Assembly (NCBI GenBank): GCA_943737045.1
Contig: CALSFV010000655.1
Coordinates: 603,453-667,452 of the forward strand
Direction: 5' to 3'
DNA length: 64,000 nucleotides
Source: Parapristionchus giblindavisi
Lineage: Eukaryota; Nematoda; Chromadorea; Rhabditida; Diplogasteridae
Under the pieces are notes generated by a model that had not been told where the DNA came from, made no database searches, and worked only from the letters and a program-made list of their open reading frames with translations. Below, piece after piece: positions 48,801-60,100 of this stretch (position 1 is the stretch's first letter; each line of letters opens with the position of its first letter). The position numbers were made by a program, and so were the translations under genes.

Positions 48801-49965
48801 GCATGCTTGATGACTACTGATAGTACTAGCGTCGTGTGATTCAGATACCACAATAGTTGTACAGCATTTTTAAAATTTGTATTAAAAACAATAGTTGTAT
48901 ATTTAGAGCTTTGTGAATTATGTGAGAATGTAAACTATTGAATGGTTAATTTGATTTTCGAATTATTGATTATTGAAATGTGAATGATGTGAGCGATTCA
49001 GGCGTCGATCAAGCCGAAGCGGGAGTGGCAGCAGCGCGACGTGTCCACCTCGAACGATCGAGGAAAGAAGTCGGCACCCTCCACTTCCAATGGTGTGTAC
49101 TTATAATACTTAACTGTACTTAAAGTGTACTTGTAATTGACTTGAAGTTGACTTCAAGTAAACTGCTAGTGAAGCATGACTCTACTTAAAGTAGTGAGGT
49201 AGATGAAGTAGATATTCACTCCGTCAAATGTAGTTTTACTTGTAGTTTATATAAAGTAAACTTTAAGTGAGTGACTTCTTTGAAGCACTCTCCGCATTGA
49301 CAATACTCTCTCGCAGTCACAGAAAGCGAGAGAGTGTGGTCAGAGCGGAGACGCTAATTTGTCATTCCGCTCTCTTGCCAGGTTCCTCCTCTCGTGCCCA
49401 TCATCAGTCTTCTTCGGCGTCAGGAGTATCCGTGGAGGGTGTCTACCGTAATCGTAGTGGCGATATTATGGTAGTTCTTGCGGAGGCTGGCACACCTCGA
49501 CTCGTTCCTGCTCAAGGTGGACTATTCAATTATTTATTTATTTTATGCTTTAAAGGGGGAGTGACTTCACTCAATGGTCTCTTCATTGCGCACACTATTT
49601 CTCTGTTCTCTAACAACGAGAGAGCGTAAACCGTTGAAGAGACCGTTGAAATGGTTTCGGTCCCTTTATACTCTTTGTTCTTGCGCAATAGTAACATAGG
49701 CTCTACTTTTTTATATATCGAATTCAGGAGTCGTGTAAAATCAGACATCACTCCTGCTCATTATATTTGGTGGAAATATATAAATCCAAAGTGTGATAAT
49801 AAATAAATAAATGTTTCGTAATCATATATAATTTTATTTACAAATTTGTTTCCTAAATAATATATCTTATTATTTTATCACAGTATATCTGATCTTCTTT
49901 CAGAGGCCCACGATATCGTTGGTTTCGGCCTCGTACAGTATCTGCTCGACCAGGCTGACTACTGA
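42729..49965 (+). CDS. HP1-like chromodomain protein with chromoshadow-like C-terminus (5' end not found)
   Basis: HP1 proteins bind methylated H3K9 through a chromodomain and dimerise through a chromoshadow domain. Twelve in-phase exons: 42729-42796, 45884-45972, 46201-46275, 46488-46555, 46779-46818, 47245-47331, 47647-47762, 48020-48101, 48473-48589, 49002-49092, 49382-49516, 49904-49965 (TGA). Exons 3-5 encode the chromodomain: EEIFEVERILDHTIDGGIIF, YKVKWVNYGPEYDTFEPAEN, LSSARQRIEEY. Cage positions look intact (F in IFEVE, W and Y in KWVNYG). A long Ser/Lys and Asp/Glu-rich hinge follows. The end, VEGVYRNRSGDIMVVLAEAG, PRLVPAQEA and LVQYLLDQADY, resembles a chromoshadow domain (G.....G...FL......D.VPA.EA). 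The first exon begins in phase 2, so an upstream exon is missing. A Penelope pair fills the first visible intron. Confidence 0.8.
42905..42954 (-). ncRNA. Hammerhead ribozyme motif, minus copy
   Basis: Mirror of 45744-45793, with the same CTGATGA core, 5-bp stem II and GAAAC-GTC. Type I minimal hammerheads are known in the terminal repeats of Penelope-like elements. Confidence 0.75.
43105..43143. repeat. (GATA)n microsatellite in the Penelope 3' region
   Basis: GATAGATAGATA run, mirrored as TCTATCTATC at about 45555-45593 in the opposite copy. Confidence 0.85.
43169..44641 (-). CDS. Penelope reverse transcriptase + GIY-YIG endonuclease ORF (N-terminus missing)
   Basis: RT blocks in order: FRPIISGIQGPTDRISW, FESFDVEALYTNI (motif A, first Asp), RGLAMGNRLAPILAIAYM (motif B), FRRYIDDILII (motif C, YIDD), then the thumb. 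The endonuclease half has cysteine pairs in CPVRNCIFCPNSPGSC, then GVVYRIECTLCSQFYVGHTG, where VVY and YVG take the GIY and YIG positions, and RTLHERASEH. That is the canonical Penelope order RT-linker-GIY-YIG. The frame is uninterrupted to the stop at 43169. The part open upstream of 44641 (to 44800) is only the antisense of the opposite copy, not RT. The usual N-terminal extension and first RT motifs are absent. Confidence 0.9.
   Translation of the reverse strand, partial: HKSDFSSPNLTLNDVKFRPIISGIQGPTDRISWFVCKLLSPLLTHIPAHIARTSDVVTSLSSQTFPSSIAFESFDVEALYTNITNRDAVQSVMSLITVSQLSVYPLTPSNIRDLLLACLDCNFFSFDRKIYRQIRGLAMGNRLAPILAIAYMHSIETSCIHSGIVWFRRYIDDILIIACNQDALDKYFIAINTAGSPLIKLTREAPQNGWLPFLNIKLFFDSRTGRFLYKWYRKPACMNILVHSSSGHPSHVKRSIVLSTLRTSTSLSSHEFKRESILLAKSIIHSNGYDKPTTHKGQVGNRTPKTRDDRPIFSIPFVSDAFSKDIRDSFKRAGLDVNVVECTSQSLIGLLSRNRYRDSSCPVRNCIFCPNSPGSCLASGVVYRIECTLCSQFYVGHTGRTLHERASEHIRAANNPTLSTYKSYAVAQHSIACHNSQPIPLTGTILHREPNIIRRKVSEALLIQSLNPTLNNRAELSIELSQLSLLNFDL
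44642..45529 (+). CDS. Penelope RT thumb + GIY-YIG endonuclease fragment
   Basis: Open frame matching residues from PLIKLTREAPQNGWLPFLNI to the C-terminal LSLLNFDL of the minus copy. The RT catalytic motifs are absent, but the GIY-YIG domain is whole and in frame. Not expected to retrotranspose alone. Confidence 0.85.
   Translation, partial: GPLIKLTREAPQNGWLPFLNIKLFFDSRTGRFLYKWYRKPACMNILVHSSSGHPSHVKRSIVSSTLRTSTSLSSHEFKRESILLAKSIIHSNGYDKPTTHKGQVGNRTPKTRDDRPIFSIPFVSDAFSKDIRDSFKRAGLDVNVVECTSQSLIGLLSRNRYRDSSCPVRNCIFCPNSPGSCLASGVVYRIECTLCSQFYVGHTGRTLHERASEHIRAANNPTLSTYKSYAVAQHSIACHNSQPIPLTGTILHREPNIIRRKVSEASLIQSLNPTLNNRAELSIELSQLSLLNFDL
45744..45793 (+). ncRNA. Hammerhead ribozyme motif (type I, minimal), plus copy
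   Basis: Core CTGATGA at 45754-45760; stem II GAGGA/TCCTC (45762-45766 with 45772-45776) around a 5-nt loop; GAAA at 45777-45780; ACGTC with predicted cleavage after C45784. Stem I can form from AAT-C-TCA upstream and TGA-ATT downstream. Stem III (AC-GT) is minimal, as in Penelope hammerheads thought to act as dimers. Confidence 0.8.
46924..47127. mobile_element. hAT-like MITE, CATAGGTCG family, perfect 8-bp duplication
   Basis: Ends CATAGGTCGAAAAG and CTATTCGACCTATG flanked by GTCCAAAA (46916-46923 and 47128-47135). The interior has three AAAAACCTGACCGCATTTTG-like repeats. In an HP1-like gene intron. Confidence 0.9.
48130..48245. mobile_element. CATAGGTCG-family MITE, short copy
   Basis: Ends CATAGGTCGAAAAG and CTTTTCGACCTAT. 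AACTCAC occurs on both sides, consistent with a target duplication. Another HP1-like intron. Confidence 0.75.
49284..49372. repeat. ~100-bp hairpin repeat
   Basis: CACTCTCCGCATTGACAATA...GTGTGGTCAGAGCGGAGACG hairpin, same family as 10937-11041. In an HP1-like intron. Confidence 0.65.
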
Positions 49966-50843
49966 GAGGGATACTGTAATCCTTCTCGTCTACCGTAATC
50001 TGTGCGTGCACAGATTCAATCCAAGATACTGTACTGCCTCTGTTCCTGTCCTATTGATTCCGGATTCCTGATCTACCGTAATCTCTTGATCTGCATTATA
50101 CCGTAGAATGCGTTGTCTGTACCATGTCTTTTATCATCGAAATTCCGCATATATTTGGATTTCCTTTTTTATCATTTTAATGGTCTTTTTCCCTTCTATC
50201 CATTCGTTTCTCTCATTGTAGTAGTATTACGTAGAAGATAATCTTCCCTCCTTTTTTATCATCGTTCTTTTGTTTACTTTTATTGTTTTTTTCTCAATCC
50301 ATTGTATAGATCTATACGATTACCCCATTGTTTCTTTGATTCATTGTTTCATTGATGTAGCTACCGTAATATCGATGTAGCTACCGTAATATTGATGTAA
50401 CTACCGTAACCTACTTCTAGAACAAAACCATTGACTCCCTTTTCGATTCATTTCTATTGTCGTTAATATCTTTGTTCTAATATTTAATATATGTTAGACG
50501 AACATTCCTCCTGTTTTCAAACAATTTCAACCTTTTTTTATCTTTCAATGTTAATTATGTATGTGCTTAATTGCACAAGCCAAGCTAATTTCGCTCTCGA
50601 CTCTGGTCCCGCTCTCTCGTAGACAAAGAAAGGAGGGAGCTTCGAATAAGCTCGGGGTGTGCTTTTAGCTCGCGTCATTCTATTGTATCTCTATCTCACA
50701 TTGTGGTGTTCATCTATGAAGTTGTATGTAATAGCTCGATTTTGTTTTGTAAGACATATTATACATGTATAAGTCAATTGTTATGGGAGACACTGAGGGG
50801 TTTTCTTGAAGCGTTTGTGAATAATATGCAGACATGGTCCATG
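49966..50843. other. 3' flank of the HP1-like gene, no gene
   Basis: Contains at least six CTACCGTAA words (49992, 50083, 50363, 50382 and others) and a ~90-bp hairpin repeat at 50573-50662 ending GCTCGGGGTGTGC. No exon seen. Confidence 0.6.
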
Positions 50844-51172
50844 GTTATCCCACGGCCAAAAAATGCGAGTGGGTAACGTAGATTTTCGGCAAAAAAATGC
50901 GGGTGGGTACACAAAAAATGATGGAAATTAAAACTTTTTTTTTAGACTCTGTTATTATTTCAGTTGACAGTTAGACTATTTAACCTACAGTAAGAACGAG
51001 AACTGATTTTAATAATATGCGATTTCGTTCAATACTGCACAATATTACATGCATTCTAGATCAATCTGGTCGGGTACCGACAGAGAAAAACATGAGACTC
51101 AAGAAATTCAGTAATTATTACGTTTAAGAGGATTTCCAGCGCGTTATCCCATAGTACCTGCCGTGGGATAAC
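50844..51172. mobile_element. Possible MITE, GTTATCCCACGGC ends
   Basis: GTTATCCCACGGC at the left and GCCGTGGGATAAC at the right form a 13-bp inverted repeat 329 bp apart. A second hairpin (GCGTTATCCCA...TGGGATAACGC, 51141-51173) overlaps the right end, so the boundary is uncertain. No target duplication. Confidence 0.45.
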
Positions 51173-51584
51173 GCTCTGGCAAATGAGTTTGACGCGTTCG
51201 TTTTACATTTCCATATGGAAAATTGGAATCTCTGTCGGTACGCGACAAGAAATGACGCAAAAAATAATTTTTATATGCTAAGACAGAGGAAATCGAAAAA
51301 ATAAATTCAGTATGCACCCCTCCAAACAACACTTTCCCACTATAATTTTCATATTTCTTATTGTCCACTGTGTTCTCTGTCGGTACGCGACTCTCTAAAC
51401 GAAAAATCAAAATTTTTTGAATCAATTAATATTTCAGTTCTTGTTAACGTTAAATTCCGACAAAGCGTACTAGTATCACTTCACTGAACTTAAAGATCGT
51501 ACTCTTCTCACATTCGTACTCATTTATTCAGCTTGCTACCATACTCTTTTCTTCAATTTTTTTCGACATGATTAAGAGACCGGC

Positions 51585-52126
51585 TCGGTAAGACTCGAGC
51601 ATTTTGACCCCCTGCCGGACATTCGCCAAGACTTTCGATCTGGGCCTCAATACTTTCATCATAGACACATACCGGGGGGAGACCGATGAAAGTTATAGTG
51701 AAAATGCCCTTGGGCTCAAACCCGGCTCACATATGTTTCATAAAATAAAAAATTGAAAAATTCATAACTTTTAAATCGTGATAGCTAGGACTTTTATTTA
51801 TTTATTTTGGTGAAAAACATGTCATGCACTGTTACAAACACTGCTGAACATTAATATCATATCGTTCTGAATATGTTTTTTCGTGCCTGATTTTCAGATT
51901 TTTCTTCTTCTATCCTCGTTGAAGCGCTAGCCCCAGTAATGGAATAGTGCATATTGTAGCCCTGACGATTGTGTACATGGTGGTCATATTCCCTTGGCCA
52001 GTCAGCATTTCGCAGGCATCGAAAATTGCAACTGAATGTGAGAAATGTGTAAATTGCAAAAATCGAAAATTAAATTTCTTGAAATTCGCAGGAGTAAGAG
52101 GTAGCTAAATTATGTCATTTTACTAG
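51585..52126 (+). repeat. Dispersed repeat, first copy (pairs with 62308-62849)
   Basis: About 540 bp in direct orientation with high identity, e.g. GACATTCGCCAAGACTTTCG and GGGCTCAAACCCGGCTCAC. Both copies end at TCATTTTACTAG, directly before a TA-flanked transposon. Confidence 0.85.
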
Positions 52127-52203
52127 TACCGTCATTTAGAGATAAAGTGCAATGAATGTGATACCGTCATTTAGAGATAAAGTGCAATGAATGTGATATT
52201 ATA

Positions 52204-53619
52204 TAAAACACTATCTGAGAGAATTCAACAACTCGGATATTTTTTGGTATCGATGAAAAATAGATTTTTCTGTTTTATGTATGATAATTACAGGCTCAAT
52301 GAGTGAAGTTCACTGGTACTTGGAAATTCCTTCCAATTGAAAATTCGCTTCAGGGGATGACCACACAACGATTTGGCGCCTTTTCCTAAAAGGTTTATTT
52401 CGAATCCATTCGATGCGGGAGTGGGCGCAATCGACACCTTAGCTAATTCTAAGAAACTATTGTCAAGGGGAGTTTTTCGATCAACGGTCAACGAAGGCTG
52501 GAATTTTGAATTTTCGAAAAAAATTTCACATTTAATTAATTTTCACTATTTTGCTTCAACAACCCTACGTTTTTTTATTTGCTTAATCGCTTCTAAATAT
52601 CAAAACACAGCTTCAGTTTAAAAATCATAATTTTTTAAAAATACGATTACGGTGAATAAATCATTTTTATAATGAAGTCGTGAATTATGGTGTGGCACCT
52701 ACAGTATCCCGAATCGATCAATTTAGAAATCTGGTAGTTTTAAGCATATTTTACCGCTGTTCTTGTCATGACTAAGGTATAGGACTACTCCTCGTCTTCG
52801 GAGTGCACCTGCACGGTACAGTGCTGGCAAATATTCAACAATATTTTGGTTTTTCAACAATAACTTTCTTCGCAGTCAACCGTTTCTCTTTATTTTTTAG
52901 TTTGTTTGTATAGATGATAATATGGTATAGTGATCCAATTTTTATCGATATTGGATCACAAACAACGAAAAAGTGATCAATTTACGAAAATTGTCAATTT
53001 TCATCGACATCAGCACCTGGGCACGGGTGCACTCCTAAGACGAGGAGTAGTCGTATACCTTAGTCATGTCAAGAACAGCGGTAAAATATGTTTAAAACTA
53101 CCAGATTTCTAAATTGATCGATTCGGGATACTGTAGGTGCCACACCATAATTCACGACTTCATTATAAAAATGATTTATTCACCGTAATCGTATTTTTAA
53201 AAAATTATGATTTTTAAACTGAAGCTGTGTTATGATATTTAGAAGCGATTAAGCAAATAAAAAAACGTAGGGTTGTTGAATCAAAATAGCGAAAATAAAT
53301 TAAATGTGAAATTTTTTTCGAAAATTCAAAATTCCAGCCTTCGTTGACCGTTGATCGAAAAACTCCCCTTGACAATAGTTTCTTAGAATTAACTAAGGTG
53401 TCGAATGCGCCCACTCCCGCATCGATTGGATTCGAAATAAACCTTTTAGGAAAAGGCGCCAAATCGTTGTGTGGTCGCCTCCTGAAGCGAATTTTCAATT
53501 GGAAGAAATTTCCAAGTACCAGTGAACTTCACTCATTGAGCCTGTAATTATCACACATAAAACAGAAAAATCCATTTTTCGTCGATACCGCACCTATGTC
53601 GATTTTCTAAGATAGCGTG
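52204..53619. mobile_element. 1,416-bp foldback element, copy 1
   Basis: Nearly palindromic: arms of about 600 bp (e.g. 52288-52491 versus 53344-53547) around a ~200-bp loop, starting AAAACACTATCT and ending AGATAGCGTG. Flanked by TTATA on both sides (52199-52203, 53620-53624). The uninterrupted right terminus of the host element (near 56797) shows the empty site with a single TTATA. A 67-codon frame inside each arm is probably not a gene. Confidence 0.88.
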
Positions 53620-55884
53620 TTATATGCTATTATAGCATATTTTTGTATATGATTTTTGCTGGTCGTTTACCGGCTCAACCGGAGCACTTTGTGCATAATG
53701 ATGTGATGTTTTAGATGTAAATGGACATTCTGAATCGATTAAAAATAGTTATAACCTTGGAAAAAATTTCTTTACAGCGTAAAATAGAAAAAACCGAAAA
53801 TAATACAATTTCTGCCTTTTCCCAATTTCCCAATGCAACGCCGTGCATGGTGTACAGCCGGAAATGCACTCTGTCAATGAGAGTGCTCGAATTTGTAAAT
53901 TATTTTCCATTTTCCAGCTTCATTTTTTACTTTGCTCGCTTATTTTGTTGTAAACAGGTGATGTGATCATAGCACATCCCCTCTCATTCGTGTTTACTCG
54001 TTTAATATGGCTATTCTTGCAGGAATTACGCGATCGTTGTGGATCAACGTGGCTAGGACTCGCTTTTCCATCGTTGACAATCAGATAAGTCATTCACATG
54101 TGCATTTGGCTTTAAAATGAATGGGTGGTGGCTTGTGTGGAGCTCATTTCAGGTTTCTGGGTCGTTGTGAGCGGTGCTACTCGTCGTCTACCCATTCAAC
54201 TAAGCAGGACAAGATTCAAGAAGATATCCAGTAATTTCTTTCTTTTCATTTGTTAAGTTCACGATAGGTCTAAATTGATGATTGTACACTCTGAAGTAAT
54301 CAGTGATTCAGTACACACAAGAACTTATAAATGCAGAAACTGGTAATGTATCAGAACAATGCACGAGCATAGTCGGTATTTGGGAATGCAACATTTATTT
54401 TTAATTTAAAAAAATATCGATTTATTGCTTACAGATGTCAAGAGGTCTTCATTGCCAACATTTGTTTATCTGCTTCTCTCTATGAATGGATTGTATCTCC
54501 CGGAGTACGGTATTTTCAGATTACAATAGTTTGAATTAATCGACACCCTCGTTTTATTAATGTAGTTTGAATCGATTCAAAACCGTTTTGATATAGTGCA
54601 CCAAATCATCCACTATGTCCGTCATGATGTTAGATCGATTAATAATATCGTGATTTAGGTTTTATCAACATCATCATCGATTACTCATGAGAGTTATGAT
54701 ACCGATCAGAAGATTGCAGTTTATGTTATCGATCGGTTAGTGAACTCCGAATACTGTAATTATATTTTATTGATTTAATAATACTCCCATTTAACTCTTC
54801 CTTTATTTGATGATAAGATGAAAGCATTGAACTCATGCAGGTTAGTCAGTGGATAATAACTTATTTACTGTACTTTTCACTAAATAGTATCTCGAATCGT
54901 CTAGCTTCAAGCCTTCTTGTCTACAGTGGGAAAATTATGCAACGACAACTTTATCGATTGATTCATAAACAGTACTAATCGATCGATACTTGTAGGATGC
55001 CCGTAGAGCTCGATCAACTGAAGATTACTTGTGATCAAAGAGAAGGACTCGATATTCAAGTGAAGATATTCAATGGATGGAACCTTTCAAGAAATATTCA
55101 TAGATTATTGATTGTGTGATAAATCGGCTGGTTCTTCCATATCTTACGCACTCTGTGATAATACTCTCTAACTTTATGGAAATAACTTATCATCCGTAAC
55201 TCCACAATTTGTCGCGTTTGTAATTTATCATTCCTAAACGGAAACATACTTATCAACTGCTTACCATTACTTTTGTGTATAATCGATAATTGTGGAAAGG
55301 GTCATCGATAATTGTCCAACTACTTGGAGTGATCCACAGGGAGATAATCAAGTTATGCAAGGCACGAAGTCCTTCGGGAGATCACTGCTAGGCCAGTGAT
55401 TATTCAATCCATAAGGGGAAGATATGTACATCGAATTTGCGCTGACTACCGTAACCGTTCACTTCGTAGCAATACTACGTTGACTGTGATCACTTGACAA
55501 CTCTTGAAAGGATGATTCTACAATATCGATTAGATGTCGATTATATTAAATATGCTAACCGATGCTCTCAGGACTCTTCGGCAATGATATTGAGATCATA
55601 TGAACATTGTATTACCAATTTTGCCTAGAATCTCGAATCTACAGTACTTATAATCTCTTGATATCTGTATCGTTTAGAGAACTCGAGGAGTTGTCACAAA
55701 TTCAGTCAAAATCTGGGTATCGAATCATCTCACGGCGGCTCAATGATAGTAACTAAGAAGCTCTTGCCTGAGAAAGAAAGTATCGCAAACTGAGTGATGA
55801 TGAGCAGCGCGAAAGTTGATTACGGTATATCTGGGCGCTCGCTTCTGACTAGACCTATCATCGAGTTTTACGATTCGCGAGACA

Positions 55885-55957
55885 TGCCGAGATGGCTTAG
55901 TGGATAGAGCTTTTGTTTAGAGATCCGAACCTCGTAGGTTCGAATCCCGCCCAGTGC
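55885..55957 (+). repeat. tRNA-like sequence (SINE-type)
   Basis: GATGGCTTAGTGGATAGAGC (A box) and GTAGGTTCGAATCCCGCC (B box) at tRNA spacing. The acceptor stem does not pair, so a tRNA-derived repeat rather than a tRNA. Lies inside the TA-flanked element. Confidence 0.6.
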
Positions 55958-57183
55958 AAATCAACTTTGCCGATTTTTCGTAATGCAAGAGCATTCAAGC
56001 CAAAGTTAAATGTAGGGATTTCTCTTCATTGAACCGCCGTGCATCTACCATATATTTTTCTTCACTCTCTCTTGTTTCTTTCTCATATGCTAGGCAAAGT
56101 AGACAAACATACTGTTCATTCAACATGGAAGAAAACAAGGAATAAAAAATAAAAAAAATAACTGAGATTGTGTTCTAGAAGTTAGGAGAGAGGTGAGTTG
56201 GAGAGTGGCCGCTGTTGCACAGGTAGACGACGAGTAGCACCGCTCACAACGACCCAGAAACCTGAAATGAGCTCCACACAAGCCACCACCCATTCATTTT
56301 AAAGACAAATGCACATGTGAATGACTTATCTGATTGTCAACGATGGAAAAGCGAGTCCTAGCCACGTTGATCCACAACGATCGCGTAATTCCTGCAAGAA
56401 TAGCCATATTAAACGAGTAAGCACGAATGAGAGGGGATGTGCTATGATCACATCACCTGTTTACAACAAAATAAGCGAGCAAAGTAAAAAAATGAAGCTG
56501 GAAAATGGAAAATAATTTAGAAATTCGAGCACTCTCATTGACAGAGTGCATTTCCGGCTGTACACCATGCACGGCGTTGCATTGGGAAATTGGGAAAAGG
56601 CAGAAATTGTATTATTTTCGGTTTTTTTTCTATTTTACGCTGTAAAGAAATTTTTTCCAAGGTTATAACTATTTTTAATCGATTCAGAATGTCCATTTAC
56701 ATCTAAAACATCACATCATTATGCACAAAGTGCTCCGGTTGAGCCGGTAAACGACCAGCAAAAATCATATACAAAAATATGCTATAATAGCATATAATAT
56801 CACATTCATTGCACTTTATCTCTAAATGACGGTACTCATATTATATTGTGCGATCAAATATGTGTACGCAAATAGAGCGATAGCGCGCTGTGAGAAGTGC
56901 ACGCTATGTGTTGCCATCACGTTGTCTGACTCTCTCGTTTTCCACACTCTCTCGCCTTTCTCTAACGGCACGCTTGGTCTTCGAACGCAGAAGGTACATC
57001 GACGCTAAACCCAACTAGTTAGTAGGTTAACTGTGTTTGACAAGGTGACACAGAGATGTACTCTACACAGTGTCAATCGAGTGTAGCTATTTTTGCCTAG
57101 AGCTAGGCGATGGAACTTGAGCAAACACTGTATAATCGTGTACACACAACATTCACTAGAGCGAAGCTCTTTGAAATTTTAAA

Positions 57184-60100
57184 ATGACTGTTTCGGAAAA
57201 TCAATACATCGTTCAGCCTAAACCGCTCGACTACACGACGATTCCCGGATTGAAACTGAACATCGCATCCGAAGGTAATCAATAATCTGATCTACGCCTG
57301 ACAACTCCAATTTGGAACGTCCCGAGACAGTGAAATCCATTATTCCTGGAAAATTAAAGTATTAAATTAATAATATTAATAGATGTACACGAATAAGTGT
57401 GCATGCACTTGAAATGTTATTTTTTAAAGATAAGTGAGTTAGCTAATAATGTGCCCTAGCCTGAACCTGGAGTTTGGGTCTGCTATTATCATGGGGAACG
57501 TGGGACCAACGATGGTTCTCTAATATTAAAGTTGCAGAAGAATTGCCCGATCTGACTCTCACTCCGGGCACTCTCGTTGTGGAAGCTGCGAAAGGAGCGA
57601 AGACAGAGGAAGTGAGACAGGGCCATCTTCCAGAGATTGACAAGTCAGGTTTTGTATATTAGTTATATATATATATATTTATTCACATTTAGCGAACAAA
57701 TGGTGTGAAACAAAGAAATGAAGAGTAATAATGAATGGAATGAAATTGTGATAATGGACTGTGCCTAGTTGAGGATATCAATAGGGGGAAAGAGAACATG
57801 TAAGTGATGGACAGATAACAACAGGACATGCAGATCAGGCTCCTACATCAAAGGAAATTCTATTTTCGGGTTTTGTAAGCAAACGGGCCGCTCGCATAAA
57901 GAAGCTATTGTGCCTGTATTGGAAACGGGACCCTGAATTGGAGAAGTTCAACCCATTTCTTGTAATATATGTTTTGAAATAGTGATTTTTCTTATTTGAA
58001 ATCCTAAATTTTTGTTTACACAATACACGTTTATAATTATACTTGCAAGCTTTTAGGCAGTTAAAAATACGGTTAAACCTATTCATAAAATTATTCCTAA
58101 TTCTTACTCAAGCATTGTAATATTCAAACTGATCTTCAAGTGTCTCCAGGCATACTTTTCATTTTTAATTTGGATTTTAACATGGTGTTCGAATTCTTGT
58201 CTTTTCCTTGTTTTTTTTTTTCATTTGCAAACTGTTTGAAATGTTGGAAATGTTGCACAGAGTAAAAAGTTGTCCCTGTTCTGGAAAATGATCAGTCCAT
58301 GAACTGATAAATTTGCTTTAAGGATAATCTTATTTTTAAATATATTAAAATAATAAATTATTATTATTTTCTCCTTTTATAATATTCCAGATGTGGTGGT
58401 TCATTTACTCATTTTATCGCCCGTAATCATCTACTCTTTGGTCCTCTACACTCATTCTGGTGGAGTGTTCGATACTGTATCGTCATTTCATCTATCGATC
58501 TGCTCAACGAACTTCGCACATATTCTGAATCTTTATGTGAGTGGGCGGAGTCTATCTCATTTCAAAAAATTACATTTAAAGTGAATGCAAGCCTATAATA
58601 GTACATCTATTTACAATTTTTAGTTCAAAATATATAAAATAATAACGTTCAGAAAAAAAATATCGCTGTGAGAAAACAGAGAAATAGTGTGGGAGAATGA
58701 GAGAGCGCTGGACCATTTATTGATTTTGAATATTAATACAAACATAGCCAATCGATACTGGAAGATCACTGTTACTCTTACAGTAGCCATATCTCCACTG
58801 GCCATCGGATCGATACTGCAGGGTGATCCCCAGTTCTGGACGAGAGTCCCCGCTTGTTCCATTGTGACGACCGCCCGACACCACACCAAACCGTCCATAT
58901 CGGTATCGAGCTAAAACATTTCTAGCTTTTTTTGTTGAATTTTATGGCTTTTTTGAATCAATCTTTTTCATAAAAGGTGAAATAAAAGAAAAAAATTGAA
59001 CACTCGCTCTGGCCATGCTCTCTTGCGGACAAAGATAATGAGAGAGTGTGACCAGAGCGACGAGTAAAATTAGCTTGGGATGTCGTTTTAAAGTGAATTC
59101 TCTCTGCTGAGATCAAAGTTATAGTGTTTGAAAAGGAGAAACTGGCGAACCATGGATAAATTGTAGCTCGACTCCGCCCTGCAGCTCTCATTGATCGATA
59201 GAGGACCATTCAATGCGGATTGTGCCGAATCCCGGCACGAAAGTGAACCCGATCAACTACGGTATCCTTTTAAATTAATCGATTATTACTTATTCCTGGC
59301 TGTTTAGTCGAGTTGTGCCTCAAATCCGTTTATCGATTGGCATAGATGGAAAGAGGAAGGCGCTATCGCGTCCGTTAGTCGTGTCTTTCAACAGGGAAAT
59401 CGAGTTGGATGACAATCCAATTCCGGCTTTTGTGAGTTTTGAATAATCAATAATTTAAAAAAAAATTAATCGGTACGTGTTAAAATATTTGCCGTGATGC
59501 ACATTTTCTAAAATTCAGATGTAGTATTTCGGTCTGAAATTTATAAAAAACACTATCTGAGAGAATTCAACAACTCGGATATTTTTTGGTATCGATGAAA
59601 AATAGATTTTTCTGTTTTATGTATGATAATTACAGGCTCAATGAGTGAAGTTCACTGGTACTTGGAAATTCCTTCCAATTGAAAATTCGCTTCAGGGGAT
59701 GACCACACAACGATTTGGCGCCTTTTCCTAAAAGGTTTATTTCGAATCCATTCGATGCGGGAGTGGGCGCAATCGACACCTTAGCTAATTCTAAGAAACT
59801 ATTGTCAAGGGGAGTTTTTCGATCAACGGTCAACGAAGGCTGGAATTTTGAATTTTCGAAAAAAATTTCACATTTAATTAATTTTCACTATTTTGCTTCA
59901 ACAACCCTACGTTTTTTTATTTGCTTAATCGCTTCTAAATATCAAAACACAGCTTCAGTTTAAAAATCATAATTTTTTAAAAATACGATTACGGTGAATA
60001 AATCATTTTTATAATGAAGTCGTGAATTATGGTGTGGCACCTACAGTATCCCGAATCGATCAATTTAGAAATCTGGTAGTTTTAAGCATATTTTACCGCT

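Larger units (their letters stand above)
52129..56832. mobile_element. TA-flanked element with ~600-bp inverted termini, carrying an insertion
   Basis: Ends CCGTCATTTAGAGATAAAG and CTTTATCTCTAAATGACGG are flanked by TA (52127-52128, 56833-56834), as for Tc1/mariner-type targets. The left terminus has a tandem second copy of its first ~37 bp. The terminal repeats run inward to about 54200 and 56222 (GGGTCGTTGTGAGCGGTGCT and its complement). The left one is split by the 1,416-bp foldback element. The 2-kb interior has no ORF of note but holds a tRNA-like repeat at 55885. Confidence 0.85.

Noticed and set aside
55885..55957. Functional tRNA gene
   Set aside because: A and B boxes are good, but the acceptor stem does not pair and the anticodon arm is irregular.
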